DNA from: Tetrahymena thermophila SB210
Taxonomy: Eukaryota; Ciliophora; Oligohymenophorea; Hymenostomatida; Tetrahymenidae
Reading direction: 5' to 3'
NCBI RefSeq assembly: GCF_000189635.1
Contig: NW_002476420.1
Location: 312,683-376,682 of the forward strand
DNA: 64,000 bases
Shown here: piece by piece, positions 1-14,400 of the stretch
Layout of the letters: each line of letters opens with the position of its first letter
How positions within the stretch are numbered: position 1 is the stretch's first letter
Notes under the pieces: model-generated
Database searches by the model: none
The model's input: the letters and a program-made list of their open reading frames with translations, nothing else
Told to the model about the DNA's origin: nothing
Made by a program: the position numbers and the translations under genes

Positions 1-2644
1 ACAATTATGAGTGCTGGTTTTACTAATTTTTTGGGTCTAAAAATGAAATCTATGCTTATTATGCAAGTTTGATTTCGCTTTGTGAACCTCTCTTCAAGAT
101 AAGCGTAGTATTTGTAGTTTGGCTTATAAAGAGGGCATTCAAAATACAATGGCTAAAAAATAGATATTTCATCATATCTATAACTTCTATCATTCTAATA
201 GAGCAACTAGGTGTTATTTAAATTCTATTAGGGTCTTTTAAGTGCATTTCTATACCAGATGGTGGCTCTTATATGGAAAGGAACCCCAACGTCTCATGCT
301 AATCAGATGATTATCACATCTTTACAGGTTTTATTTATATTCCTATGATGGTTTTATGGGCTGGCGGATTCACTCTACTGCTATTCTTTTATATTTTCAA
401 AAACAAGGTTTATATTTTTTTTTAAATTGATTGATTTGATTTAATTATGAAATATTTTCAAGAAAAAAATTTTTAATTTCTCATAAAAATAAAAAGAAAA
501 ATTTGGAGTCAAAGCAAATGAAGCTGTTCTTCGGTTTCTACTATATGTGTTTTAGACAAAAGTATTTTTACTGGGATGTTATTATTTATATGATGAAGTT
601 GCTGTTGTTAATGTTAAATTATTTCGTTTTAGACAGTGATAAACTCCGTTTTTCTTGCACTACGCTTATTTTACTTGGATACTGTTTAGCAATTAAAATC
701 TATAAACCTTATACTTTAGATAGATAAAATAAGTGTGATTAAATTTTATTCTACAATCTTATTTTCACTATGTTCCTATGCTATAATATTGATAATACTA
801 ATAGCAATTCACTTAATATACTTCTTATAGCACTACTCTGCATATCAAATCTCTCATTTTTAGGTTATATTTCTTGGAGAATGTTTTACATCGTTAGATA
901 CTTCTTCAAGAAGTTTAGAAGTGGTGTTCCCACAATTTCCAAAAACTCTGTTAAAAAACTGTAAATTTATTTAATTCTTTTATTGTTAATATTTCATTGT
1001 AAAAAAAATTTCTCAAAAAGCTTTCAAACAAAAAAAATCAAAATTAAAATTTAAAGTGAAATTAAAAAGAAATTTTAAATCAAAATATTTTTCAGAAAAA
1101 AATAGCTTTTTTTTAATTTAAAATATTTAATTAAAAAAACTGAATAATATGATTTTAAAATTAATAGTGACAAAAGCCTTTAAGAAGAAAGTGAAGATGA
1201 AGAGCAAAAGAATTATTTAATGTAGGCTGAACTTGAATATAACCACTTAGAAATAGCAATAAAAGATGAAAATAATGAAGAAGTGATTATTAAAGAAGAT
1301 GATGAGGAAATTCAAAATATTAATTTAAAGTAAGGTGGAGGTATTATTCCTTCCAAAAAGCAAGAAACAGAGAATATCAGGTAACGTTATGAATTGCATC
1401 AATACCTTAAGAGTATGGTAGAGCATAATCAAAATTAGCCAGTTTAGATCGACTAGTTACTAGATGAAGATCAAGAAGATTCATATAATTAAGATGCTTC
1501 TCCTCATTCATCTAATCATAATATTGGAAAAACTAGTTTCGCCTTTTAAAAGAAAGGCCAACATAACTAAGGTGGTAGCATTCTAATATAAAATAATAGG
1601 GCTCCTGCATTTAAGAGTTTTAATAATAATTTAGGTAAACATGAATTCGGTAACAAAAAGAAATCGTTCATGAATAGCTAAATTGGATATGATTCCAGTA
1701 AACACTCGAATCAATAATCTGTGATTTTGAATTTTAACAACAATAATCCCCTAAAGGATTCTCGTAATAAAGAATCTGTTGAAGGAGCAAGTGGAGCTAG
1801 CAATAATATTAAAGATAATTATTATAATTAGCATGAAAATAGAGAATTCTAGAGTAGCTATATTAGCCATAATTCATAACATGTATAACATGTAGCAGCC
1901 TTGAAAAAGAGTTTCATTCACCATGTGGAAAGATAATTTATGAATAAAAAAAAGGCTAAAGCATCAATGGCTAATCGCAACTACTCTAATTAATATGGTG
2001 ATGATGAGTATGGTGAATATGATGATACTCACGAATACTTACATGAAAATTATAACAATAATAAGAAAAAATGGACAAAAAGCAATGTTTATGTTGAGGA
2101 TGAAGTCAGATAAAGAAACGCACTCGTGAATAAAAGTGAGCTGTTTTAAGATTAGAGTGAATGTAATCAAGAATAGAATTAAATTGATTTCACTTAAAGC
2201 GAAGCTATGGATAATAACTTTTAACCTTTAACGAGTGTATTTACAAATAATAACGACACAAACATATTGGGTTCGAATATCAAAGTTAACTAGCTAAATA
2301 GTCACCTATTTAGTGATAGAAGAACAATAAATAATAAGCAGTTCAATCCATTAACTACTAGGGCTCCATCTACTCATATAGGCTATACGAGCTAATAAAT
2401 TAGCACTTAGCAAGAAGTAGAAGGTGCATTTGAGGCAAAAGGAATACATAGTGAGGGGAATCAAGATGATTCTAATGCGGGTCATTTCACTCAAGATAAA
2501 AAATATGAGTCTGACAGTTTTTATTTGAAGGATAAATCAAATAATTTTGATGACGATGATGAAGATGATGATAACGAATAAAAGAGTTACAGAGATCATT
2601 TCTTAAGCTAAGAGTAGCTTAATATGAAGAACAAAAAAAATTGA
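1..2644 (+). CDS. Multi-pass membrane protein with acidic Asn/Gln-rich tail (5' partial)
   Basis: The gene is open at the left edge of the window, so its N-terminus is missing. Exon 1 reads from base 3 to 407. An 89-nt intron (408-496, GT..AAAAAG) follows. The frame then continues, with a probable second intron near 961-1167, to TGA at 2642-2644. The first part (to about 960) encodes several hydrophobic helices with short loops. One extracellular-type loop carries Cys residues (SFKCISIPDGG and NPNVSCQSDDYH). The rest, about 490 residues, is hydrophilic and rich in Asn, Gln, Ser, Asp and Glu, with an acidic run (DDDDEDDDNE) near the end. The membrane part resembles the C-terminal channel-like block of large ciliate surface proteins with cysteine-rich ectodomains. 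That is an inference from pattern, and the function is unknown. In-frame TAA/TAG codons are read as Gln. Confidence 0.75.
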
Positions 2645-3630
2645 TGATTGAAAAAAAATGAGTTCTTAAAAATAATATATTAAATAAAAATATTATTAAT
2701 ATTTATAAATAAAAAAACAGTTTAATAAAAACCTTAAATATCAAAATTTTACTTACAATCTTTAACAAATTTATTAATAAATTAGATTTTAGAATTACAT
2801 TTCGTATGAATTAAATAAATACTTTTCAAATTTATACTTTTTTTTCAGGTTTCTTAATCAAATTTATTGATAAAAGCTTATTAATAAATACTAATTTTTG
2901 TTCAGTTTTTTTAAATATAAAGTTTTTTTTAGCATATCTTGAATTAATAAAATTTATTTTTTCTATGAAATTAGTTAATAATACCTCTTTAATAATATTT
3001 ATTTATTATGGTATTATTTTAAATATGCATGAATGACACTAAAAAATCATTTCATTAAATAAATAATAAAAAGAAAGAAAGAGAGAAACAATAAATAGTA
3101 ACAAAAGGATTTGATATCAATTGTCTATGATGTGTGAAAAAAAATAAATAAAATAAATATAAAAATGGAAAGTAAATTTATAAAATGTTAAAATTATATG
3201 GATGGTGAGTCAGTGCCTATTTTTAATATCGTAGCAATCCTAAAGAAATAGTTTAACATTAAATATTTATTATTTAATCATATATAAAATGAATACAATA
3301 AAAACGCAAAAAAAATTAATAAAATATTAAATTTTATGTGGATTAGTAAGTGCCAATATTTTTAATTTCGTATTAATCCTAAAAAGAACAAAAAAATAAT
3401 TAAATAAACATTAAATATTTATTATTTTATTATAAAAATATAATAAATAAAAAAATGCAAAGAAAATTAATAAAATGTTAAAATTTGTGTGAATTAGTAA
3501 GTGCAAATATTTTTAATATAAAAACAATCCTAAAAGAACAAAAGAAATGACTAAATACTAAATATTTATTATTTAATGATAAATAAAATGAATACAATAA
3601 ATATAAGATAAATAAATTTTAACATAAATA
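2645..3630. other. Convergent intergenic gap
   Basis: This AT-rich spacer lies between the 3' ends of the membrane protein gene and the GCP-like gene. I see no coding signal. Part of it is a degenerate tandem repeat, listed separately. Confidence 0.7.
3160..3600. repeat. Three degenerate ~140-bp tandem repeats
   Basis: Three copies can be read in succession. Each contains a block like TTAGTAAGTGC followed by CAATATTTTTAAT, then CAATCCTAAA, then AAATATTTATTATTT, then AAATGAATACAATAA and ATTAATAAAATGTTAAA. Copies begin near 3165, 3313 and 3463. They differ by point changes and small indels. Confidence 0.7.
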
Positions 3631-6600
3631 TCATTAAATAGCTTTTTAAAATAATTTTTTTATTATTTTAGGTTTTGTTATAATTTAACATAAAGAATAA
3701 TTTTTATTTGAGGTGATAATTTTATTTTTTTAATTAATTAGTTTATATAGTTAGCACCTTTTTGAAGAAATATGGTTTAATTAAAATGTTTCAACTAAAA
3801 TTTATTAATTTTTATGTTTATAATGTTTCTTTCTCTCTTATTCTGTCTATTAATTTGCTTAGGAAATCTTCATAACTAATTTAAAAATGAAATATTTATT
3901 ACAAAAAGTATCATAATTGATTGCTTAAATTTACTTTTAAAATTTCTGATTGAGTTGGTGTATTTTTTAGATATATTAGTCTCCTTCTTCATTATAATCA
4001 ATTTCTTCTTAGTAGGAAATGATGTTTTCAAGCTTTTTTGGTAAATAATTTGAAAAAAATTCAATCTAAATACAAAAAATTACTATATTGACGAATTAGA
4101 TTTATATTTAGAGTATTTCATTTAAGTATTGTTCAATTATCTAGTTAGGTGTTTTCATAAATGTTTTTTATTGAATGTATTTAAGATAATTTGTATGGAT
4201 CTTTTTTGTTAAAAATGTATTTATTATTTTTAGATATTTATTTCCTTAAAAAATTTTAATTTTACCAATAGCAGCTCTTGGAAGTTTTTGCATTTTTTTA
4301 AAGCTTTGTTCAACATTTTCCAAGCATTTTCAATTATATCAAAATATAAATAATTTTAAAAGTTTCCTATGAAATTTTATATTTTATGTCTTAAGCTCTG
4401 AGATAACCTTGCAAGTTGCTTTTTAGTGTGAGATGTTTCCATTTTATTAGAATTCCATGTAATAATATTTCTGTTAATTTGTTTCCATTTTTGTTGCAAA
4501 ACTTTATTTGCGTATCTGAACTTGATTAAATGAGAAAATATTCCTACGTATCCTGCAAGCATTTCCTCACTAAAGATGACTTCAATTATTTATGGGCAGT
4601 TTTTCATTTTTAGCTTAATGAGATCTTAAAGCTGATTAATAAACGATGCAAAATATTAATATTTAACTTATTTTAAAATATAATTTTTTACATTTGTAGC
4701 TAAGAAATTGTAAGCGTAGAAAGGAGCTTCGTCTTTTTTGAATTCGATAAAAGGCTGATACTAATTGAGAGGCTATATAAATATAAATTTAACAATCAAA
4801 TAAAATTTAAAAATTAAATAAAACTACTTCTAAAAAGTCCTCTTCGTCAAACAAAGATGATGCTTCATACAACGAAATCAATTCTATTTAACAATTTTCC
4901 TTTACAATGACTTCTAAAAAATCATCAATTTTATCTCCTCGCTCACAAAACATGTATTTCTTTAAAAAGGAAAATATATTCATTATGTTATATTTTTCGA
5001 AAATTATATTCATAATCGCCTCATTCGTCTAATTTTAATTATTAATTTTATTAGCTTTTAAAAATATTAATTTGTATTTACAATTAAAGCTTAGGATTTA
5101 ATGATATTCTGAATGCAAGCTTATATAATAACGCTAATAGGAGTGTTGGGATACTTTTGGCAATCATTTAATCCCTGTGAAGGACTCTTTTCACCATTTT
5201 AATTTTCTTCATTTACATACTATATTTGAAGATCTTCTATTTCCATTTTTTACAAATTGTCCTTTTGCATAAGTTTTTCATTTTGCATTTATCCTTTTTC
5301 TTCTTCTTCTACCATTATTTCTTCACTCATTTTATTAACAATTTGCTTCTGTTTATAAGAGGAAAACATCTTTATTTAATTAGCTAATATTTCTTCATCA
5401 TTAATAATGCTTTCATCATCGCTTGATTCTAAGTCATTTTTTTTCAATTTTTAAGGTGATTGTTTTTTCAAGTTTACCAAACTTTGTGTTAATTCTTACT
5501 ATTTCTATTCGTAAATTGATTTCAAAAATTCAGTCTATTCATTTTATTCCTCTTCGCCCTTCCTTTGCTCTTCTTCTAACAATTTAGTTTTTTCTTCATA
5601 CATTTTCTAAAGGTTAATTTCTGCTTAGTGCTTAGGTGTGATATCCACTTCTTCAACCATTTGATTTTCTTTAAGTTACTAAGCTTTTTCATACAATATT
5701 TTTAACTCATTTTCTGTCTCAAATATTTCTTTATTTCCTGGTTGCAATTATTACTCCGCTAATAAATAAAATAAATAAATAAATAAAATAATAAATAAAT
5801 AAACAGATAAAATAAATAAACAAATTATTAAGGTCAAATAAAAAATTTTATGTAATCTATTTTACCTGCTTTTTTTTCTTGATTAGTAAGACTCGAGAAA
5901 TCTTATTGGATCTTGTTCTTTATAATTTCTAATTGTTCTTATTTAATTCTTTCATTTTCTTTGAGTTGATTTTGTAAAATAATGGCTTTTTCTTCTTGTT
6001 ATTCAAAAAGCTTTTTGTATTTGGCTTATATTCTCTTTATTTCAAGTTGGTTTAATTCTTCTTGAGCTTTTTTGAGCTTCAGTTCATGCTGTTCTTTCTT
6101 CTGCTACTAAATCATTTCTACTTTTCTCAAGAAATTCTATTTTAATTCAATAATTTATAAAAAATATTTTCATTTTAAAAAGATTACTTCTTTGATTGTC
6201 TTGACATAGTTGAGTTTTTGTTCGAGCTCTTGAGCTTTTTTAACTTCTTTTTTATATTTAATTTGCTGTAATAGCTTTCCGATGGCATCTCTTCTGCTTT
6301 AAATTAGATAGTTAAATTGTTTTTCTATTTATCTAATCTCAAAAATATCTTGAGATATTTGAATTTAACATAAATCTCCTTTTTATTCTTAATTGATTTA
6401 ACAGCATGCATTGAAATGGTCTAAGTCACACTATTTAAGCAAAGATAAATTTTGTGAGACTTCTTGGATTCTAGGGAAAGATTCTCTTAAAAACACAGGT
6501 AAGTTTTTATAAATAACTTCATTTGATTTACCAGTAATAACAAATTAGGTAAGATTAGAAATAAGAGGCTAGAGGATGTGACTAAAAAATGTGAAAAGAA

Positions 6601-9600
6601 TTTCTTAATCTATCTAAGAAATAGACTCCTTTTCCAATTTATTATAAATGATATTCAAGAGATCAGTATTAGTAGGTAAAGAAGAAATAGCAATTTTTAG
6701 ATCAAAATTGAACTATGTATTTTACTAATAGTTTGAAAATATTAAAAAATACATCAGATCGATTTCTCTAAATGACTATCTTAACTATAAAGGCAATTCC
6801 AGTATACTGCAATTATTTAATCTTAAATCTAATAATTAACTATCTAAGCATTGAAGGCATTCCCCTATCAAGTCAAACACCTCCTTTGTTTTAATTAATT
6901 AATAAAATAAAATCATGTGTAAATGTTGTAATTAATTTACTCTTTGCTCTAATTACTCATTTCGAGCATTTTTAAAGTAATTTAATATGGCTTGTAGTCT
7001 AATTATTTTTGTAGCTGTTCCAACATATTATTCCAGATATATCAGAAGACTTTCATCTTTTTTATTTTTAATTAATATTGATTTAAACAATTATAACATT
7101 TAAATTATAAATTTAAATAAGAGTTTAACTTAAACATTTGCTATTAAAGAATTTTACGTGTTATGTGGGGGAGAGTGATGTTTAATTTCTTCAGGTAAAA
7201 TTCATAGTTTTATAAATTTAATTAAAAAAGGTCAGAGTGGATTCCTTGAAGCATGCTAATTACAGAATGTAGTATGAAATTTTCAGAAACAATTTCAGGG
7301 TCTGTAGTGAGTAAATTTGAGTAGTGTTTATTGGATTATTAAGTTAATTCTTCACATGATTGCTTAGTAAATATTGCTGTTTATGATATTTGTAAGTTTT
7401 TATTTTGAATTTTGCTTTTTCTAATATCATAATCTTCCCAAAGACTTGAAGAAACAATTTCATTTTCATGTTTTAAAAATTAATCAAAATCTTTGTTATC
7501 ATATTGAAATCCTTGCTAGAAAACTATTTTTCTTTATTAGCTCCTATCAGACTTATCTTTTAAAAACTAACTACTTTATTTATTTTTTATTTTTGTTTTA
7601 ATTTATTTTACCAATCTATTGAAAAAATAAATTTTACACCAAATTATTTGATCCTCTGCTTGAAAGAAAATTCAAGCCCAAAACATTATTGTTATTGTTG
7701 TTGAAATTACCACTTAATTTGTCTTCGAGAATCTAATCTTACAAGTTGTCTTTATTTTTCTAATGGTAAAGAGAAATATTTTCACTTAGAATTGTTTAAT
7801 TCATTGAAACATTTTGAGCCTAAACTGGATTAAGAACAAATTTATTGCTAATTAGGTCTTAGTTTTAGTTTTAGCTTTTATGGAAAGCTGCTGCAGATGG
7901 ATTAAAAAAGGAATTCTTTATAGAAAGCTAACTTTCATTGTTGTTAAGTTATGATACACTAAGGGGATTTTGTCGATGTGAAATTGAATTTTATATCATA
8001 GATACATTTTAATTAGTTTGATTTAAACTTGTGTCTGGTTTAATTTGGTTTGTAGTAACAACATTCTATGGGCTCTAAAATAAATTATTGTTGATACTAA
8101 AAAAGTTGCTTATTCCTATTTAAGACTGATTGCTATTTATCTTATTTTGTGGTTTAGAGTTTATTTAAGCGAAGCTAGACATTGGATTGAAATTCGAGTT
8201 TAACCCAAAGTTTGAGTTTATCGAAGGAATATTTAAAGAAATAGAAAAAGGCATATTTTAAGGTTCTTCTTGCTTCCTTTGGAAAGCGCCCATAAAACTT
8301 TATATATTATCTTGAAAAAAAAGAAATAAACAAAATAAAAACATAATCTTATAAATAATTTACCATCTGTGTTTTTATTTAGTTCAAATACATTTTTTGG
8401 AAATCCCGTTTACTCTTTTTTCACTAATGTATCTAGAGAAGAGTCAAACATTTCTTTCTCAATTTAGCAAGATAAGTCAGAATAATTAGTAAATTCTATA
8501 ATTTAATTAATATATCGTTTGAAATAATTAATAGTTGATTAAAAAATAGATAAACATAAAGTGCATTCCAATAATATTATTCATAAAAATAATGAATAAC
8601 TTTTATTTTCATAGTTAAAATTAATTACATCTGTCTGTGGTTTGTAATCCAGTGTTCATTTAAGAAGAATATTCTGTTTAAGATGGAATAATTAATCCCT
8701 TTCTTAAATTGAAAAAATCTTTGATAGGAGTAAAAACTTCTGAATCATGAACTGTTTGAATGCTTTCGCTTTCATCATTTTTGATATGCTTTTATTCTTG
8801 TAATCCGTGATTATTTAATTTATTATTGTTGTTGTTGTTTTCAATCTTAAATTCTCCAATTTGAATATTTTATTTATGATTTTTTTATTTTTCTTCATTT
8901 GCAAAATTATCTTCTTCTTCTTCATCTTCTTATTCTTCATAATCGTCTTCATCTTCATTATCCATCATAGATTCGCTATTTTTATTACATTGGCTTTTAA
9001 CTATCTTTTCAGTTTGCTTTTCTTTTGGAGTCGTCAAGTAAATACCTTTTATTTTTCTGCCTACTAAAAATGGATGAATATAGATATTAAAAAATAGACA
9101 AATTATAAATATTATTTCATTCTTTAATTTGAAAATTTATTACATATGGGAGTTAATGATTGTACGCAAGGTTTTTAAGAAATATTTAGCTTACTCTAGA
9201 AACCAAATCCATCATTCTCTTTTTCATTATTTTAGACTATGCAATTATTCTATTGCATAGAATTTGTAAATTTAAAAACTTTTAGGTTATTGAGTGATAC
9301 AACTTAGTCTTTATTAGACTAATTGATATTTCTCTCTGCTAACAGTTTACTTATTAATCTATTAGCAATACAAAATTTATTATTATCAAATGTGTCATAC
9401 TCGCAATCACTTCTGCTATTCTCTACATAAACATCAGCCATAAGCCTTATAAAAGATATAATCGTGCTCATAGATATTCTTTTTACTTTCTTCGAATCAT
9501 AATTTTCAAAACATTTAAAATCATCTCCTTTTTCAATTAAGCTTTAAATCAATACTTCCAAAGCAAGAGCCTTATTGAACTAGCTATTTTATCTCATTCT

Positions 9601-10051
9601 GTTTGTTTTTTAAATATAAAAGTTATGAATTAACCATTGAAAATAGAGCATTTTTCATTAAAATAATGCCTTTTTAATCATTTTTAGCTTTGATTAAATT
9701 AAAATACTTACTTAAATGTAATTTCAGTAATATTTGTATGAAGAATATTGAGCTGTAGATTTATTCCTTTCATATTATTTAAGTAAGGAGTAAGACTCTC
9801 TCTATCAAGCCTTGCATTACTTATTTTTAGTCTTTAAATAGCATAAATTCGTTAATTTTAAACATAATTTGCTAAACAATTTACCGCATAGACTTAGATA
9901 AAATATATGAAAATAATGTATCAATCAATCTATCAAGACATTTCTTTTTTATTTAATAATTAGCGAAAGGTTGGTCTTTATATAATCTCTCAACAACAAT
10001 AACTAAGTTTTAAATTATATCACTGTTAGAACTCATCATTTTTACACTCAT
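3631..10051 (-). CDS. Gamma-tubulin complex component, GCP6-like
   Basis: The gene encodes a predicted gamma-tubulin ring complex subunit for microtubule nucleation at basal bodies and similar centres. It runs from ATG at 10051 to TGA at 3631-3633 through about 12 short introns and gives roughly 1,800 residues by my estimate. The first ~750 residues are Asn/Ser-rich with an acidic stretch. A Grip1-type region begins near 7.2 kb (SVISMLQGIHSDLF, then LNITLPHITRKIL and LEQYVGTATKIIRLQAIL). A charged coiled coil follows (about 5.3-6.2 kb). A Grip2-type region fills 3.6-5.2 kb: PISVIIQACIQNIIKSQAL, FSFLKKYMFCERGDKIDDFL, LRHKIQNFIGNFQNYLYFD and HTNYLKYIQ match the family's typical C-terminus. The total length and the long insert between the two Grip regions fit GCP6 better than GCP2-5. 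Another in-frame ATG lies at 10039. The exact C-terminus after the last recognisable helix is uncertain. Confidence 0.85.
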
Positions 10052-11471
10052 TTCTTATATTTTTAGTATAATTCTTATGTAGATTTTATGTGAATATCAG
10101 CCAATAATAATAATAATGATGATGATAATATGAATTTGCTTTTATTGAAATAAATAAATTTATTATCAAATTATCAATTATCATCAATTTTTTGATTTTT
10201 ATCAATAATCAATAATTTTTTATACAATTCAAAAATTTAAAAAGCAATATTTTAAATACCGCCAATATCCTAAAAAAATTATAAAAAGTTAATAAGCTAA
10301 TATAATTACTTACTTTAAATAAAATAAACGGCTTATAATTAAATCACTACTTAATAAACTAAAAAGATTTTCTGAAATCATTAGTAGAAACCTAACTATA
10401 TTCACTATTACTTATCTTGAATGCATGTATGTTTTAGTAGATTAAAAATCTATAAAAATGTGAAAATATGATCATCAATTTTATAAGCCACTAATTATTT
10501 ATTTATTAATATTTTGTTAATAAACCTTAAAATATCAGTATGTATGTAATTCAAGACTAAAAATTTAAATATATTTATCTCGAAATAATATTTTGTAAAA
10601 ATTTTAACTTTAATAATTTGTAAATATTTGTCAAAAAAAACTAATCATAGTGTTTTTTATCTTATAATATTAATTAGTAAAAAATAGTATAAATTTCATT
10701 AAATTGCAGATAAAAAGAAATATTTTTTATTGATACTTATTACAAATATTATTTTTGAATCAAATGCATAAAATTAAAATAAATAAATAAATTATTATAT
10801 TATACATACATTTTCATAGATAGGGATGTGGAAATCTATTAAAACCTAAAATGGATACCTAAAAAATTCTAATATTTTGTTCAATAATATTTAAATAGAA
10901 AATATACCTACTTTAATAAACAAAAAATAAAGAGCTAATAAAAATGAAAATAACAGAAAATAAGGAAATATTAAATAAAAAATAATAATATATTTATTAA
11001 TAATTTTATTATTTGTTTTAAAAATGATTGATACATTTTTATCTTTTAAATCTAAAATAATAAAAAATAAAAATCAATAAATAAATAAACAGTGAATATG
11101 TTTATGAATCAAGAAAAGTTTTAGAATTATATAGAGAGATATGTATGTACAAAACATTTTATAATAATAGAGAAATATTTGTTGTTAATTTATTTTTTTC
11201 TATTTAAAATAAATTTTGATTAATTTAATTGGCTAATTAGAATATCAATTAATTGCAATCAATATGTTAAATTTATTTAGGCTATTCAATAAAGTAACAA
11301 ATTAATTAATTAATTAATATTCTATCAAATTACTTTTATTTAATTTTAAGGTTTTTTTAAATATATCAATGTAAATAAGTAAGTAAGTAAGTTATGATTA
11401 GGGGAAAATTATGTTCAGCAATTTATTTTTTTATATTGCATGATAAATGTATGTCTGCATTTTGCTTATAA
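10052..11471. other. Intergenic gap upstream of the GCP-like gene
   Basis: About 1.4 kb of AT-rich sequence with short homopolymer and TTAA/ATTA runs. I see no reading frame with protein-like composition and no RNA gene. It should hold the promoter of the GCP-like gene and the 3' end region of the kinesin gene. Confidence 0.6.
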
Positions 11472-14400
11472 TCAAATTTCACTTTCGAAGACATCAAAGT
11501 TTTTCTTTTTTAGGTTCACGTTTGTGGTGCATATTGTCCTTGAGGTTTTATGAATTTATGGAGAGTTTTAAAAATTATGTTGTTTTTTATTTGAGCTGTT
11601 TATTTCTTCATTATCTAACTCGCTCTCAGTTTCAAGAGGGTTTTTGAGAGTTATTGAATCATTTATATGGAGATTACTAATATGAGAAGGCTATCCGTTG
11701 CAATCAGAGCTTCTTCTGCTCATTATTTTTGGTTCGCAGTCATCATCAAAGTCATCCATATCATAATTAATGATTCTTCTTGCTTATTTTTAGTTATTTG
11801 TATTATTATTAGATGTATAGGTTATATCTTATTAAGTAGACAAGATATTTGTTGGGGTATGAAGAGATGAAGGCTGATATATGAAGTCATTATAGACATT
11901 AGTAACTTTTATAGCATTATTACTTTTGATTAAGTTTTGAGGTGTTCCGTCTTCTTTCTTTGTAGAAATATTGAGTCCAGTATCTCTGGATTCCATTGGG
12001 TTTTTACAAGAATCCATAGGAGAAATCATGTATGTCTTTTCTAAGGGATTATTAGATGTACTATTATCATATAGAGATATGTTTTATTGAAAATTATTTA
12101 TTGTGTTATTATTTTAAGCATCAACTTAATGGTTATTATTGCTCATATAGTATTATTCCTCTAAGAAAGTCTTTTTCTCATCCAAGAGCAGTCTGTCTGA
12201 TACTAATTATTTAGTCTTTTCAAGTAAGCTGTTGTTGTTATCATATCTTCCACTTTTACTCTAGCTGCGGCCTATTTTTATTAACAAATAAATTAGATTT
12301 TATTAAATTTTAATTAAAATGATTAAATTTTTTATTTTAAATCTTTAATTAAAGAAATTTTTTTTATTTTTACTTTATTTCAACAAGCTTCCAGGTAAAT
12401 TTGAATTGTTTAATGCAATATTAGAACTTGTTACGCCAGCAGGATTCGATAAATTGTTACTATTTGTGTATGAGCCGAAAGTCAAAGGTAAATTGATTTC
12501 TTGGATACTGTTTGTTGAAGGCTAATTAGAGCTATAATTTCTACTGTTAGTAATGTTAGCATTTATAATTAAATTTTATTAGTTAGAGGTGTTTAAATTA
12601 TTATTTTGTGATTTGGCTAGGATTTTACTTCCATTTAAAATTGTACTTGAATTAGACAAAGGCTGTTAAATAAGACTTTTTGAATCATTCTTAGGAGTTA
12701 AGCTAAGATTTGTAATCGTTGTGTTAATATTCATTTAATTTTAAGGAGAATTAACTAATTGAACTGATGTTTAGCTGACACTCCCTTTGTTATGCAAAGT
12801 GTTTAAGCTAGAACTATCATAATTTGCAAGGTCTTTTTATAATGGAGTGAGACTGTTCATTTTCTATTTTTGGTTTTAAGATGGTTGCAATAGGTTTTAA
12901 GAGACTTATTACTATTGTTACTAAGTTTGTTAAGCGAACAAATTTGGGATGGCATAGTTTTTTACTGATTCAAGCCCTGAATAGTTTTTCTTTTGTTGTT
13001 CTTATTAAATTAGTTACTAACCGGCGAGCACATTATTGGCACTATCGTAATTTAAAAGATCTTTTGTCAAAGGAGTTAAACTTGGTATTTTCTATTTTTG
13101 ATTTTATGATTAAGGAATTAAATTTTGAGAAGAAGAAGCAGAAGAAGAAGATAGCTAAGATTGTTAAGTAAAGAGATTTGATATTGTAACATTTTTAACT
13201 TGATCAAACCCTGATTAATTTTTCTTTTACTGTTCTTGCTAGTATATTTATTAGCTGAATGTTTGATTTTAATTAACTGGTTTGTTATGTGAGCTTTAGT
13301 TGCTGCTATTTATTAAATTAATCATCCCTTTAAGTTAGCTATTTTATCTATCTTAAGAATTTTATCTTTGATCATCGCCTTGAGTTCTAACATTGCTAAA
13401 CAACAAAGGTAAATCAGCCTGCTTTTCTTATTATCTTAAATTTAATGCATTCTTTTATTGTTTGAGCAGTGCATTTTCTTATGTAATTTGAGAAATTAAT
13501 TTATCTTTATCAACTATGATCTAATTGGATACAGTTAATTACTTTTCTATGTCACTCTTTGCTTCTAACAAATCTAGTAACTCTAATTGTTATTTCCTTA
13601 ACTTAAGCTATTTATTTTCAAAAAAAATTGTAAAACAATTTAAATTTATAAAATCAATTCATTAAAAATGATAAATTAAAGCTTGAAAAATAATATTTTT
13701 TTTTCAAAATGATTTATTTAAAAATGAGTTTGAGTTAATTCTTCTTACATCGTACTCCATCTGAATTTGCTTTTTGTTAGAAATTCTTAGCAAGACATAT
13801 TTAAGATTTTACTTTTATTCTTAATTGGTTTCAAGAACTAGTTTCATTTTTTCTTTAATTTCTTCATTTTCTCTTATAGATTCTTAAAGTTGGTTAATAA
13901 TAATTTAAACTTATGGTGTCTAAAGAGGATTTTTTTGGTAGAAAAGAAGTTTTTAGTAGTCTTGAACAAGTAGCTCTTCTATTTCTTAGAGAGATGAAAT
14001 AAGTTGATGGCTTTCTACTACATTTTGGAATAAGTCATTACAAATTCTATTCAAAAATTCTTCCTAATTTCCATTTTATTCATTCCTCATTCTTATGTGT
14101 TATTCAATCAGATCCTAAGTTATTGCATCTCCATGACTGTTTTCTAACATAAGTGATTGTTTGATTTACTCAGTTAACTCTTATATTTATCCTTGAATTG
14201 CCTATCTCTCTTGTTTAATTCTAATAAATCAAAATTGTTTTAACTTCAGCAAAAAAAAATCTAAAAAATTATTTTACTTTGTCTCAATCGAAGAATAAGC
14301 TGTAGATTTTGTATAAACACTTTCTAAGTTAGAGCAATCGTATGAAAGTATTGACTTCTTGTTTTTTGAGCAATTTTCACACATGCTTGAAGAAGAAGGA

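Noticed and set aside
8861..9067. Plus-strand Phe/Ile-rich ORF resembling a membrane protein
   Set aside because: Antisense of the acidic Asp/Glu-rich stretch of the GCP-like gene.
12881..13171. Plus-strand ORF ending in [13 protein letters not shown]
   Set aside because: Shadow of the Ser/Gln-rich kinesin tail on the opposite strand.
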